This document shows, one piece after another, positions 43,888 through 52,843 of a stretch of DNA of 64,000 nucleotides. The DNA comes from Fidelibacterota bacterium (GTDB lineage: Bacteria; Pseudomonadota; Alphaproteobacteria; Rhodospirillales; Rhodospirillaceae), in assembly GCA_947476275.1 (NCBI GenBank), contig CANJPQ010000007.1, forward strand, positions 1 through 64,000, read 5' to 3'. The notes beneath the pieces were generated by a model. That model searched no databases. It worked only from the letters and a program-made list of their open reading frames with translations, and was not told the DNA's origin. Numbering within the stretch: position 1 is the first letter of the stretch; each line of letters begins with the position of its first letter. The translations under genes were made by a program, and so were the position numbers.

Positions 43888-44604
43888 TTACTTTCCGTCG
43901 ACTGCGAAGCAATAAAACAGGCCGCCGCTTCCGGTGGCGGCCAACTTCTCTTCGCTGCAACCCGTGCTGGGATGCGCCGAGTTCCACGACATGCTGGTGA
44001 AGCTCGACAAGCGATCGAAGTGGCCCAGCTGCGCGCTGCCTTTGTCGCCGCCGTTGGTCCAATTGCTGCAGGTATGATCGTACTTGTCTTTGTAGGCGCG
44101 ACCGTCCTGTTGCGTGCCGGTCAGCACGTCGTGTTTGTTGGGTTTGTCGCCTTCGCCGGGAATAAGTTCGCCTCTTTCCGACAGGGCGGTCGCTTTGTTG
44201 AGGAGGTTTCCGTTGCGCCCTTGCGCGACGGTGTCGGCATGCAGATCGCCGACGCTCTTGGCGATGACGGCGCTCTTGGCATTCCGCCACGGCCCTTTGC
44301 CGATGCGGTCGCGGGCATTCACGATCGGTTTGCCGTCGCGGCCATCGGTCGACAGATAGGCGTGCCAGGTGAACTGGCCGGCGCCGGCGTCTGTCGCGAG
44401 CTTCTGGCAATGGGCATCGGCCCCGGCCAATCCGCCCAAGTCGGCGCCCTTGCCGGACCCTTGGCTGGTGAGGAAGAACGTCATCGGTCCCTTCGGCGGG
44501 CGCGGGAAGTCGGTCGATGGCACCGGCAGGTCGGCGGCGGATGCCATGCCGGTGAGCAGCAGCGTCACAGCCATCCCATTGAAAATGTTACGCATTGTTG
44601 ACAT
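43888..44604 (-). CDS. Secreted lectin-like (C-type-lectin/DUF1554-like) protein
   Basis: 238 residues with a signal peptide ending ASAADLP. The core resembles bacterial C-type-lectin-fold domains: GLAGADAHCQKLATDAGAG, FTWHAYLSTDGRDGKPIV, then Cys pairs in DHTCSNWTN, STGCSEEK and LFYCFAVDGK. Four Cys could form the two typical disulfides. It may bind carbohydrate or a surface ligand outside the cell. The gap to matB downstream is nine bases, which suggests co-transcription of an exported binding protein with cytoplasmic enzymes. Start could be ATG 44604 or 44595. Confidence 0.72.
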   Translation of the reverse strand: MSTMRNIFNGMAVTLLLTGMASAADLPVPSTDFPRPPKGPMTFFLTSQGSGKGADLGGLAGADAHCQKLATDAGAGQFTWHAYLSTDGRDGKPIVNARDRIGKGPWRNAKSAVIAKSVGDLHADTVAQGRNGNLLNKATALSERGELIPGEGDKPNKHDVLTGTQQDGRAYKDKYDHTCSNWTNGGDKGSAQLGHFDRLSSFTSMSWNSAHPSTGCSEEKLAATGSGGLFYCFAVDGK

Positions 44605-44725
44605 CCTTGAGGTCGGGCCTTGAGGCCGGGGAGCGCGCGATTATATGCCAGGGGTACAAAGGTGGTAGACGCTACCGCGTCCCGCGCGTTGTTATGTCGA
44701 TCTCCCTGAGATGAAGGAACTCTAC

Positions 44726-45310
44726 ATGCGCTTTCGCCTTATCGCCGCGCTCTTGATGGCCGTGTCCCTGAGCGGCTGCGGCGTGAACGACGTGCCGCGC
44801 CTCGATGAAGAGGTGAAGGCCGCCTGGAGCCAGGTGCAGAACCAATACCAGCGCCGCGCCGACTTGATCCCGAACCTGGTGGAGACCGTGAAGGGCTACG
44901 CCACCCAGGAGCAGGACACCCTGGTGAAGGTGACGGAGGCCCGCGCCAAGGCCACCTCCATGCAGATCCCGAAGGACATTCTGGAGAACCCGGAAGCGTT
45001 CAAGAAATTCGAGCAGAGCCAGGGTGCCCTTTCCAGCGCGCTCGGCCGTTTGATGGTGGTGTCCGAAAAGTATCCGGACCTGAAGTCGAACCAAAACTTC
45101 ATGGCGCTGCAGTCGCAGCTCGAAGGCACGGAGAACCGTATCGCCGTCGCGCGCAAGGACTACGTGGAAACCGTACAGCGCTATAACGTCAACCTGCGGT
45201 CCATCCCCGGCCGCTGGATTGCGGCGATCATGTATCCGGACGCGAAGGTCAGGGAAACGTTCAGTGCTTCGGAAGCCGCGCAGGAAGCGCCGAAGGTGAA
45301 GTTCAATTGA
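44726..45310 (+). CDS. lemA: LemA-family lipoprotein
   Basis: 194 residues from ATG 44726 (AAGGAA upstream). Lipobox LSGC places Cys18 as the lipidated residue. The LemA helical bundle is evident (WSQVQNQYQRRADLIPNLVETVKGYATQEQ, then QFMALQSQLEGTENRI-like segment). LemA proteins commonly pair with TPM-domain proteins, as here, where the next start (TTG) overlaps this stop. Function is poorly known; envelope stress or membrane maintenance is often proposed. Confidence 0.93.
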   Translation: MRFRLIAALLMAVSLSGCGVNDVPRLDEEVKAAWSQVQNQYQRRADLIPNLVETVKGYATQEQDTLVKVTEARAKATSMQIPKDILENPEAFKKFEQSQGALSSALGRLMVVSEKYPDLKSNQNFMALQSQLEGTENRIAVARKDYVETVQRYNVNLRSIPGRWIAAIMYPDAKVRETFSASEAAQEAPKVKFN

Positions 45311-46047
45311 AATCCCTCCGCGCGCTCGCCGCAGCGCTGGTTGTTGCAGGCATCGCGTTCGGCGTAGCGGCGGCGGAGATTGCGTTCCCGCCGCTGACCG
45401 GCCGCGTGGTCGATCAGGCCCATGTGCTGTCGGCCCAAGCGGCGGAAGGCCTGCGCGCGCGCCTTCAGGCCCATGAGGAGGCCACCAGCCAGCAGGTCGT
45501 GGTGGCGACGGTGTCCTCCCTGCAAGGGCAGGAGATCGAGGACTACGGATACCAGCTTGGCCGCGCCTGGGGCATCGGCCAGAAGGGCAAGAACACCGGC
45601 GCGATCCTGCTCGTGGCGCCGACCGAGCGCCGTCTGCGCATTGAAGTGGGCTACGGCCTCGAAGGCACCCTGACGGACGCGCTGAGCCGCGCGATCATCG
45701 AATCCAAGATCACGCCCGCCTTCCGCGCAGGCCAGATGGAACAAGGGATCGTGGCCGGCACGGAGGCCATGCTCGGCGTGCTGCGCGGCGATCCGGATGC
45801 GGTGAAGCTGCCCCCGCGCCGTTCCAACCAAGAAGACCCGGGCGCGATCCCATTCGTCGTCATCCTCGTCCTGTTCGCACTCTTTCGCTTTATGTCGCGC
45901 AACCGGCGCGGCGGCGGCGGCATCTGGCCGATCTTCCTGCCCGGGCCCACCTGGCGCGGTGGCGGCGGCGGACGCGGCGGCGGGTTCGACAACTTCGGCG
46001 GCGGTGGCGGCTCTTTTGGCGGCGGAGGGGCGTCGGGCCGATGGTAG
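45307..46047 (+). CDS. TPM-domain protein (YgcG-like), Gly-rich tail
   Basis: 246 residues from a TTG start overlapping the lemA stop (TTGA). Signal peptide (about 1-24), TPM domain (VVDQAHVLSAQAAEGLRARL to about 160), one membrane helix (FVVILVLFALFRFMS) and a low-complexity Gly/Phe/Ser tail (rich in GGGG). The TPM domain may act as an acid-phosphatase-like or folding module facing the periplasm, anchored by the helix. It is the usual LemA partner. Confidence 0.9.
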   Translation: MKSLRALAAALVVAGIAFGVAAAEIAFPPLTGRVVDQAHVLSAQAAEGLRARLQAHEEATSQQVVVATVSSLQGQEIEDYGYQLGRAWGIGQKGKNTGAILLVAPTERRLRIEVGYGLEGTLTDALSRAIIESKITPAFRAGQMEQGIVAGTEAMLGVLRGDPDAVKLPPRRSNQEDPGAIPFVVILVLFALFRFMSRNRRGGGGIWPIFLPGPTWRGGGGGRGGGFDNFGGGGGSFGGGGASGRW

Positions 46048-46664
46048 CTTTCACCCCCCAGGAACAGTCACGCCTCGAACATGCGGTGGCCGAAGCTGAA
46101 TCGCAGACGACGGCGGAAGTGGTGCTGTCCGTGGCGGAAGCGTCGGACACCTACGAAACGTTTGCGTTGCTCGGCGCCGGCCTCGCCGGTGTGCTGGCCC
46201 TCGCCGTGTCGGCGATCGTCTGGCCCGACAGCCACGTGCGTTTTGCGCTGATGGTGTCCCTTGGCGCCGCCGCGATCGCCGGTCTGCTCCTGCGATGGCA
46301 GCCGCTGCGCCTCGCCGTTGTGCCGCCGGCTGTCCGCGCCCGTGCGGCCGCGCGGCTCGCGCGCCTACAATTCGCCGATGCCGTCGTCGGCCGCACCAAA
46401 GCTGCCAACGGCGTGTTGATCTTCGTGTCCCTTGCCGAGCATCACGTCGAGATCCTCCCGGATCGCGGCCTCGCCGCCAAAATCCCTGAAAGTGTGTGGC
46501 AGGGGATCGTTTCCCATCTGCCGACCGAGGTGCAGCGCGACGGCTTGGCGGACAGCCTCGTCGGCGTCGTGAAAGCCTGCACACGCGAGCTGGCGAAGGC
46601 ATATCCCTACGAAGCCGGCGACGTGAACGAAATCCCCAACGCCGTGAACATCCCCAAGAGGTGA
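46041..46664 (+). CDS. TPM-domain membrane protein, second copy
   Basis: 207 residues, overlapping the previous gene by seven bases. The N-terminal LEHAVAEAESQTTAEVVLSVAE segment matches the start of a TPM domain, followed by two membrane helices (about 42-85) and a C-terminal TPM half (GVLIFVSLAEHHVEILPDRG, IPESVWQGIVSHL). The domain thus appears interrupted by the membrane hairpin, which is characteristic of the small TPM proteins next to LemA/YgcG pairs. Function unknown. Confidence 0.85.
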   Translation: MVAFTPQEQSRLEHAVAEAESQTTAEVVLSVAEASDTYETFALLGAGLAGVLALAVSAIVWPDSHVRFALMVSLGAAAIAGLLLRWQPLRLAVVPPAVRARAAARLARLQFADAVVGRTKAANGVLIFVSLAEHHVEILPDRGLAAKIPESVWQGIVSHLPTEVQRDGLADSLVGVVKACTRELAKAYPYEAGDVNEIPNAVNIPKR

Positions 46665-46667
46665 GCA

Positions 46668-47117
46668 ATGCTGAAGGTTCTGGCTCTGCTGTGGCTCGCC
46701 ATGCCCGCCCACGCCGAGGAGGTCGGTTGCGTCTCCACCACCTTCCGCATGCTGGGCGCAGCCAACGATAAGATCTGCGTGGAGTCCTTCCGCGACGAAA
46801 AGGTGGACGGGGTGGTGTGCCACGTCAGCCGCGCGGTCACCGGCGGTCTTAAGGGGGTGGTGGGCCTTGCCGAGGATACCTCGGACGCCTCGATTGCTTG
46901 CCGCCAGGTCGGCCCGATCACCATCAACGGCAAGCTGAAGGACGAGGAAGAGGTGTTCGACGAACGCCGCTCGCTCTTGTTCAAGAAGCTCCGCGTCGTG
47001 CGCTTTTTCGACAAGCCCAATAACACACTCGTTTATCTGAGCTATTCCGATAGAATTATCGAGGGCTCGCCCAAGAATTCCGTGAGTTCCGTGCCGATCA
47101 TGCCGTGGAAGAACTAG
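46668..47117 (+). CDS. creA: CreA-family periplasmic protein
   Basis: 149 residues, signal peptide ending PAHAEEV. The CreA pattern is clear: DKICVESFRDEKVDGVVCHVSRAVTGGLKG, GLAEDTSDASIACRQVG and LRVVRFFDKPNNTLVYLSYSDRIIEGSPKNSVS. Family function is unknown. It lies three bases after the TPM gene and seven before the AllA-like gene. Confidence 0.93.
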   Translation: MLKVLALLWLAMPAHAEEVGCVSTTFRMLGAANDKICVESFRDEKVDGVVCHVSRAVTGGLKGVVGLAEDTSDASIACRQVGPITINGKLKDEEEVFDERRSLLFKKLRVVRFFDKPNNTLVYLSYSDRIIEGSPKNSVSSVPIMPWKN

Positions 47118-47124
47118 AGGTCCG

Positions 47125-47727
47125 ATGAACGCGAATCGCACCCTGAAGCCGGTCGTTGCCACGCCCGAAAGCTTGAAGGGCTACGGCTGGCTGATTGGCG
47201 AGCCCGACGGCAAGGTGCGCGACAAGATCGACTTCTACGGCAAGGAAGTGCAGGTCCTGCAGCCGGCGGACTTTCACGGCAACGACGACCTCTGCCTGAA
47301 CCTCGTGACCTTCACGCGGCGCGATTTCGGCGTGCGCTGGATGGAGGTCCACACCAAGCACACGCAAACCTTCATCCCGCTGAAGAGCCACCCGTTCATC
47401 ATGGTGCTCGGCAAGCCGACGCGCCTGCGGCCCGATGGTACGCAAGACATGAGCAAGCCCGATCTGCCGAACCCGGACGACGTCACAGCTTTCCTGTTCG
47501 ACGGCTCCGGCGGCATAGTGATGGATGTGGGCGTCTGGCATGAAGTGCCGTTCCCGTTCGAGGCCCGCACCAATTTCGTGTGCATCTGCACCAACGAGAC
47601 CAACGTCAACCTGGAAGCGCAGGGGCCGGACGGCGAGTGCCTCGGCGGCGACCTGAACAAGAAGAACATCGCCAAGAATCTCGGCTACACTTTTGAAATC
47701 GACGTCACGGATATTCAGCATACATGA
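47125..47727 (+). CDS. Ureidoglycolate lyase-like (AllA-type) protein
   Basis: 200 residues with a cupin-like AllA layout: [52 protein letters not shown] and [15 protein letters not shown]. The H.Q.F.P and WH elements match those of ureidoglycolate lyase, which splits ureidoglycolate into glyoxylate and urea. No other allantoin genes flank it here, so the substrate is uncertain. The next gene (GST) overlaps its stop by four bases. Confidence 0.75.
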   Translation: MNANRTLKPVVATPESLKGYGWLIGEPDGKVRDKIDFYGKEVQVLQPADFHGNDDLCLNLVTFTRRDFGVRWMEVHTKHTQTFIPLKSHPFIMVLGKPTRLRPDGTQDMSKPDLPNPDDVTAFLFDGSGGIVMDVGVWHEVPFPFEARTNFVCICTNETNVNLEAQGPDGECLGGDLNKKNIAKNLGYTFEIDVTDIQHT

Positions 47728-48389
47728 TCGATCTCTACACCTGGTCCACGCCCAACGGCCGCAAGGTCTCCATCGCGCTTGAGGAATACAACATTCCCTA
47801 CACGGTCAAACCGATCGTGATGAAGAAGCTCGAACAGAAGGAGCCATGGTTCCTCAAGATCAATCCCAACGGCCGCATCCCCGCGATCGTCGATCGCGCT
47901 AACGGCGATTTCGCCGTATTCGAATCCGGCGCGATCCTTTGGTATCTGGTGGAGATGATCGACGCGCCGTTCTTGAAGGATGTGAAGAAGCGTTCGACCG
48001 TGATGCAGTGGCTCATGTTCCAGATGGGCGGCGTCGGTCCCATGCAAGGGCAGGCGAACGTGTTTCACCGCTACTTTCCGGAAAAGATCCCGTCGGTGAT
48101 CGCCCGCTATCAGAACGAAGCCACGCGCCTCTACGGCGTGATGGATGGGCGCCTCGCGGAAGTGGAGTTCCTAGCCGGCGACTACTCCATCGCCGACATG
48201 GCCACGTACCCGTGGGTCGCGCAACACGATTGGTCCGGCGTCGACCTCGCGCAGTTCAAGAACCTCAGCCGCTGGTTCGACACCCTGAGCGCGCGGCCTG
48301 CGGTGCAGGCCGGCATGAAGGTGCCGGATACCACCGTGCTTCCCGAAGCGCAGCGCATCGCCAACGCCCAGATTATCCTGCAAAAGTAA
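47724..48389 (+). CDS. Glutathione S-transferase (YfcG/YghU-like)
   Basis: 221 residues. Thioredoxin-like N-terminus with [20 protein letters not shown] (Thr/Asn in the active-site turn as in nu-class proteins), [11 protein letters not shown] and [12 protein letters not shown]; helical C-terminal domain with [18 protein letters not shown]. It would carry out glutathione-linked disulfide reduction or conjugation. ATG overlaps the previous stop (ATGA), placing it last in the lemA-to-GST run. Confidence 0.92.
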   Translation: MIDLYTWSTPNGRKVSIALEEYNIPYTVKPIVMKKLEQKEPWFLKINPNGRIPAIVDRANGDFAVFESGAILWYLVEMIDAPFLKDVKKRSTVMQWLMFQMGGVGPMQGQANVFHRYFPEKIPSVIARYQNEATRLYGVMDGRLAEVEFLAGDYSIADMATYPWVAQHDWSGVDLAQFKNLSRWFDTLSARPAVQAGMKVPDTTVLPEAQRIANAQIILQK

Positions 48390-48412
48390 CGCGCCGACTG
48401 GAGCCCGGCCGA

Positions 48413-49243
48413 CTAGCCGTCGGCCTTGCGGCCAAAGCGGGACAGGACTGCCTCGTCCATGCCGAACTCTTCCGCGAGTTCCCTCATGTGCGTGGCGGTC
48501 ACCCGCGTGGCACCCTGGCTGCGGGCGTGTTTTTCGGTCTGGGTCATCACCATGTTGCGCACCATCGCCGGCACCTTCATGAGCGCTACCATCGCCGGCT
48601 CATCCCATTCGAGCGCGGTCTTGAGCTTTGCGGCTTGATAACCCTCTGGCGCTTCTTTCAGCGTGTGATGCACCACATTGTCCATGATGCCGTAGAAATA
48701 CTCGACGCGATCCTCGTCTCCGAGCCCGACCGGTAGGTTCATCGCTTGAATGCGTTGACCGCGGTCCATGTCCGCGATCTTCTCATCGACGACGATGGCG
48801 ACGATGTTCGCGAACACGATCCCGCTGCTTTTCTCGAGATTGACGATCTCGTCCACGGTGCATTCCGCAATCTGCGGGCATTCCGCGAGGCTCGGCGGCT
48901 TCACCTTGCGTGAGGGAATGGTCGTGAACCGGGTATGTTCCAGTTCGTTGATTCCCTCGGGGTAGAATCGCGCCGTTTCCATGACGTCGGGCAGATAGTC
49001 GGCGGAGGGACAATTTATGACGAACTCGCCCGTGGCGCAGATGTTCTGAAACGTGTGCGAGTCCTGGCGAAACCCAACCATCATGCGCGGTTTCTTGTGC
49101 ATGACGTCGTACTGCATGATGTGGGAGTAGGGCGCGGCGTTAAGGCGACCCTCGGCATCCATTGATGTGATCACGGTGATCAGCTTTGGGAACAGCCAGA
49201 TATCCGAGTACCAGAAAGGCTTGATCTTGATCTCTTTCTTCAT
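48413..49243 (-). CDS. Flavin reductase-like protein with a C-terminal PCP_red-like domain
   Basis: 276 residues, GGGGGG before the ATG. Residues about 10-195 form a flavin-reductase-like FMN-binding split barrel (KLITVITSMDAEGRLNAAPY, MMVGFRQDSHTFQNI, EFVINCPSADYL). Residues 213-262 (DEPAMVALMKVPAMVRNMV, then TQTEKHARSQGATRVTATHM) resemble the PCP_red domain at the C-terminus of the BchB/ChlB protochlorophyllide reductase subunit. That pairing is unusual; the tail may be a protein-docking module. The flavin domain may supply reduced flavin to a partner not encoded nearby. Confidence 0.85.
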   Translation of the reverse strand: MKKEIKIKPFWYSDIWLFPKLITVITSMDAEGRLNAAPYSHIMQYDVMHKKPRMMVGFRQDSHTFQNICATGEFVINCPSADYLPDVMETARFYPEGINELEHTRFTTIPSRKVKPPSLAECPQIAECTVDEIVNLEKSSGIVFANIVAIVVDEKIADMDRGQRIQAMNLPVGLGDEDRVEYFYGIMDNVVHHTLKEAPEGYQAAKLKTALEWDEPAMVALMKVPAMVRNMVMTQTEKHARSQGATRVTATHMRELAEEFGMDEAVLSRFGRKADG

Positions 49244-49423
49244 GAGTCCCCCCGGTTCGCAACTGAAGGCAAACTAGAGGGCTTGGATGCAGGGGGGATC
49301 AAGCGGGCGTGCCGAATGCATCCAGCACGCGGCTGATCTGAGTGCCAACCTGGGGTTCGGCCCTCTCCGGCGGCGTGTCTCTCAGCCCACTCCAACCGAT
49401 CCGCCGCGTAAACCTGGCTTGAG

Positions 49424-50200
49424 CTAAGCCAAAGGGCTCTCTCGAAAGCGTGCAATCCGATCTCGCTCGAAGGCCTTCGGATCCTTCCGGATCGCATCCC
49501 GGATTTCTTCTGCATTGCTTCCGGAGAAGATATCCTCCTGGCACTGTTCGATAGCCGACAGCACTTGGTGGGCATGTTCCACCGGCGACATTTTCGGGAT
49601 GCCGTTCTTCATCGACATGCGGGTTTCGACGCCGGCGGTAAATACCCCTGACACCAGCAGGGCAGGGGATAACTCGGCGCGCAGGGCGGTGGTCATCACG
49701 GCGGCGGCAGATTTGGCGGCGCAGTAGGTCGCATACTCCGGCAAGCAAAACAGCGCGCCGATGGAAAGAATGTTGGCGATCGCTGCCGCTCCCTCGATCC
49801 CGCCCCCATTCTTGAGCAAGACGGGAATGAACGCGCGGCACATTTCCGCCGTGGCCCAAAAGTCGGTTTCCATCACGTGGCGCGCGTCGTCCAACGTTGG
49901 TGCTGCCACAAAACGGCGTTGGGCTACCTCGTCATCGCCCGGGATGCCCGCGTTGTTGATCAGCAGCGTTACATCCGATGCCGCTGATGCGGCTGCGCGA
50001 CGGTCGCTCTCTATGACAATATCGAGTTTGAGCGGAATCACGCGCGCCATATCGAGCGCGCAGATGGCGGCCAGCGTCTCGGGTCGGCGTGCCGTCGCGT
50101 AGACCTTCGCGGCACCCCTCTCCAGCAGAACCTCTACAAGTCCGCGCCCAATGCCCTGGTTCGACCCGGTCACCAGCGCGACTGCACCCTTCAATTTCAT
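49424..50200 (-). CDS. Short-chain dehydrogenase/reductase (SDR)
   Basis: 258 residues. NAD(P) loop TGSNQGIG near the N-terminus, TLLINNAGIPGDD, active-site Ser in NILSIGALF and YATYCAAKS (Tyr and Lys). The Arg-Arg after the second strand (TARRPE) favours NADP. Substrate unknown. It is oriented toward the flavin reductase gene with about 180 non-coding bases between (49244-49423), in which I see no clear signal. Confidence 0.9.
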   Translation of the reverse strand: MKLKGAVALVTGSNQGIGRGLVEVLLERGAAKVYATARRPETLAAICALDMARVIPLKLDIVIESDRRAAASAASDVTLLINNAGIPGDDEVAQRRFVAAPTLDDARHVMETDFWATAEMCRAFIPVLLKNGGGIEGAAAIANILSIGALFCLPEYATYCAAKSAAAVMTTALRAELSPALLVSGVFTAGVETRMSMKNGIPKMSPVEHAHQVLSAIEQCQEDIFSGSNAEEIRDAIRKDPKAFERDRIARFRESPLA

Positions 50201-50292
50201 GCCGCTACCCTTCCCGAAACAACGTCGAAGGGTAGCGTTCTCGCACCACGGTGGGGAGCGATATCGTCGCGTCCAAGTCGGTGGCTGGAATC

Positions 50293-50325
50293 AAAACGGC
50301 GCGCCTCATGTGAGACGCGCCGTTT
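50293..50325 (-). terminator. Intrinsic terminator of the HiPIP gene
   Basis: Read on the minus strand, a GC-rich stem (AAACGGCGCG paired with CGCGCCGTTT plus CTCA/TGAG with one mismatch) is followed by TTTTGATT, about 20 bases beyond the HiPIP stop at 50346. Confidence 0.75.
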
Positions 50326-50345
50326 GCAATCGCGGTGAGACGGGT

Positions 50346-50678
50346 TTAGCCGGTCGCCTTCGCGGCCCAAGAGTCGCAATGGCCGGCGCTGTTCACCGGG
50401 CCCTGGAAAATCTCGCACTTTCCGCACGGCGGCTTGTCGCTCGCGGCGAAGAAGCCGCAGCCGGCGCAGTTCTTTGCCGGATCCGGCGCCTGCTCGACGT
50501 AGTGGCCGGCCTTGCGCAGGCTATTCTCGGAGACGCTCAGCTGGTTCGGGTCGGCGCAGGCTTGCACCTTTGGCTTGTCGTCGCCGCACGCACTCAGCGC
50601 GAAGAGGGCCACGCCGGCGGCGGTCAACTGGCTACCCTGGCGCAGGACGCTGCGGCGGGTGAAATTTGAATTGGTCAT
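50346..50678 (-). CDS. High-potential iron-sulfur protein (HiPIP)
   Basis: 110 residues from ATG 50678 (AGGGGAGA upstream). A Tat-like leader (TRRSVLRQGSQLTAAGVALF) is followed by a possible lipobox LSAC. The [4Fe-4S] ligands are Cys71 and Cys74 (CAGCGFF), Cys88 (GKCEIFQG) and Cys101 (SAGHCDSW), with an extra Cys85. It would act as a periplasmic one-electron carrier, plausibly serving the exported oxidases of this region. Diverges from the PQQ dehydrogenase gene at 50903. Confidence 0.92.
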   Translation of the reverse strand: MTNSNFTRRSVLRQGSQLTAAGVALFALSACGDDKPKVQACADPNQLSVSENSLRKAGHYVEQAPDPAKNCAGCGFFAASDKPPCGKCEIFQGPVNSAGHCDSWAAKATG

Positions 50679-50902
50679 GGTCTTCTCCCCTAGGCCTGAC
50701 TGAAGTAGCGGTATCCAACCGCAAGTGTTCGGATTGCGCAATAACATCCTTGTTCACAAACGGAAATTTGACAGCCCACGACGTGAACAGGCCGGGTGAA
50801 TAGGCTGGCGCGGACTTGCGATCCGTTCTCAGCTAGTCGTGTTCGCGACCGGGGAGAGCCGGGGCAGGCGGTGCCGACGTCGCGCGGGGAAGAGGGGCAG
50901 GC

Positions 50903-52843
50903 ATGAGCGGGGGAAACAGGTTCTCGGCTGCGACTGTGTTGCTGGCTGTCTGGTCCAGTCTGGCAGCTTCACAAGCTGCCGATGGGGACTGGTCCGGCTT
51001 CGGCAACGATCCCGGTGGCAGCCAGTATTCCGCACTCGACCAGATTAGCGCCGTCAATGTCGCCAAGTTGAAGCTCGCCTGGACCCATCGCTCCGGCGAT
51101 CTCGCCAAGCCCGGCACGCCGACCGGCTCCACGGCGCTGGAAGCGGTGCCGATCCATGTGAACGACACGCTCTATTACTGCACGCCGTTCGAGCGCGTGT
51201 TCGCGCTCGATCCCGTGACGGGCAAGGAAAAGTGGGTGTTCGATCCGCGTAAGGACGGGATCGACGGCAAGCCCTTCGTCACCACGCCGCTGAAATCCGC
51301 GATCTGCCGCCACGTCGCCTACTGGCAAGCGGCGACGCCGGACGCCGGACAAACCTGCCAGAAGCGCATCTTCAAGGGCGACGCCGGCGGGTTCGTGTAC
51401 GCGCTCGACGCCGATACCGGCAAGCCTTGCGCGGACTTCGGCGCAGAGAAGGGGCACCCCGGCTATGTCAGCCAGTGGGACTATCCCAACAACGGCGAGA
51501 ACGACACCAACCGCGGCATGACGTCTGGGCCGGTGGTGATCGGCGATCTCGTCGTCGCGGCCGCCAATTCGCGCGACAGCACGTTTAACGCCAACGATGG
51601 CGTGGTGCGTGCGTTCGACGTGCGCACCGGTGTGCTGAAGTGGGAGTTCAATCCGATCCCGGCCGAGCACGTGAACGAGACCGGCGCGGTGAATGTGTGG
51701 TCCACCATCAGCACCGATCCTGCGAACGGCCTCGTCTTCCTGCCGACGACCAGTCCGTCCCCGGATTACTACGGCGCGCTGCGCACGTTCGATGTGCCGT
51801 TGTCTGACTCCACTGTCGCTCTTTCGGCCGAGACCGGCCAGCCGGTGTGGCACTACCAGACCATCCGCCACGACCTCGACGACCTCGATCTGCCGGGCCA
51901 CCCGCTGCTGGTGAGCATTCGCAAGGACGGCCAGGATATCCCGGTTGCGATCCAGCAGAGCAAGCTCGGCGTGGTGTTCGTGTTCGACCGCCTGACCGGC
52001 AAGCCGATCTTCCCGATCGAGGAACGCCCCGCGCCGGCGTCTGACATCCCCGGTGAGAAAGCCGCGCCGACGCAGCCGTGGCCGGTGTTGCCGGAGCCGT
52101 TCGGCCGCCAACGCCTGACCGAAGACGACATGTGGGGCCTCACGCCCATCGACCGTGCCTGGTGCAAGGCACGTTTCCGCGAGATGCGCTACGAAGGCCC
52201 CTTCACGCCCGGGAGCTTAAAGGGCTCTCTCGGCTTTCCATTCGGCGCCGGCAATTGGGGCGGGGCTGCCTTCGACAAGAAGCACAATCAGCTGATCGTG
52301 AAAGGCCAGAACATGGCCTTCAAGCTTAAGCTGATCGACAAGAAAAGCGGCGGAGCGAACACACAGGCCGACGCCTTCCTCGGCGCAGATGTGGGCGGTA
52401 CGGACTATCGCTCCGAAGTCGGGCTGTTCATGTCGCCGTTGGGGATTCCGTGCACACCGCCGCCGTTCGGCACCATCACCGCCATCGACATGGACACCGG
52501 CAAGATCAAATGGCAGGTGCCGCTCGGTCAGGCCAAGAAATGGGGCATCACGGCGCCGGAGTTCCTCAAGTGGGGCTCGCCCAATATCGGCGGTCCGATC
52601 GTCACCGGCGGCGGGCTCGTATTCGTCGCGGCGAGCGTGGATGCCAAGCTGCGCGCGCTCGACGTCACCTCCGGCCGGGAACTGTGGCAAGGACAATTGC
52701 CCGCGCCCGGGACAACAATTCCCATGACATACATGGCCGGCGGCAAGCAGTATGTTGCCATCGCTGCCGGCGGTAATGCACGTCTTGCCGAGGACCTTTC
52801 CGACGCGCTTGTCGTCTTCGCTCTTCCCGATGAGGCCAAATAA
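50903..52843 (+). CDS. PQQ-dependent dehydrogenase, glucose dehydrogenase-like (soluble, periplasmic)
   Basis: 646 residues with signal peptide (SLAASQAADGD) and no N-terminal five-helix anchor, unlike Gcd. Propeller repeats include SQYSALDQISAVNVAKLKLAW, VFALDPVTGKEKWVFDP and ITAIDMDTGKIKWQVPL. The active-site block YQTIRHDLDDLDLPGHPLLV matches the HHDLWDxDxPxQP region of glucose/quinate dehydrogenases. It lacks a heme domain, so it needs a separate acceptor; the HiPIP encoded divergently is one candidate. The MFS gene follows with no gap. Confidence 0.88.
   Translation: MSGGNRFSAATVLLAVWSSLAASQAADGDWSGFGNDPGGSQYSALDQISAVNVAKLKLAWTHRSGDLAKPGTPTGSTALEAVPIHVNDTLYYCTPFERVFALDPVTGKEKWVFDPRKDGIDGKPFVTTPLKSAICRHVAYWQAATPDAGQTCQKRIFKGDAGGFVYALDADTGKPCADFGAEKGHPGYVSQWDYPNNGENDTNRGMTSGPVVIGDLVVAAANSRDSTFNANDGVVRAFDVRTGVLKWEFNPIPAEHVNETGAVNVWSTISTDPANGLVFLPTTSPSPDYYGALRTFDVPLSDSTVALSAETGQPVWHYQTIRHDLDDLDLPGHPLLVSIRKDGQDIPVAIQQSKLGVVFVFDRLTGKPIFPIEERPAPASDIPGEKAAPTQPWPVLPEPFGRQRLTEDDMWGLTPIDRAWCKARFREMRYEGPFTPGSLKGSLGFPFGAGNWGGAAFDKKHNQLIVKGQNMAFKLKLIDKKSGGANTQADAFLGADVGGTDYRSEVGLFMSPLGIPCTPPPFGTITAIDMDTGKIKWQVPLGQAKKWGITAPEFLKWGSPNIGGPIVTGGGLVFVAASVDAKLRALDVTSGRELWQGQLPAPGTTIPMTYMAGGKQYVAIAAGGNARLAEDLSDALVVFALPDEAK

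Noticed and set aside
45950-46047. GGC-rich low-complexity tract
   Set aside because: It is the coding sequence of the Gly-rich tail usual in YgcG-type proteins, not a separate repeat.
50752-50788. GTTCAC...GTGAAC inverted repeat and a TTGACA (50767) upstream of the PQQ dehydrogenase
   Set aside because: Arms are only six bases with a 25-base spacer, and no -10 lies 16-18 bases after TTGACA; chance is likely.
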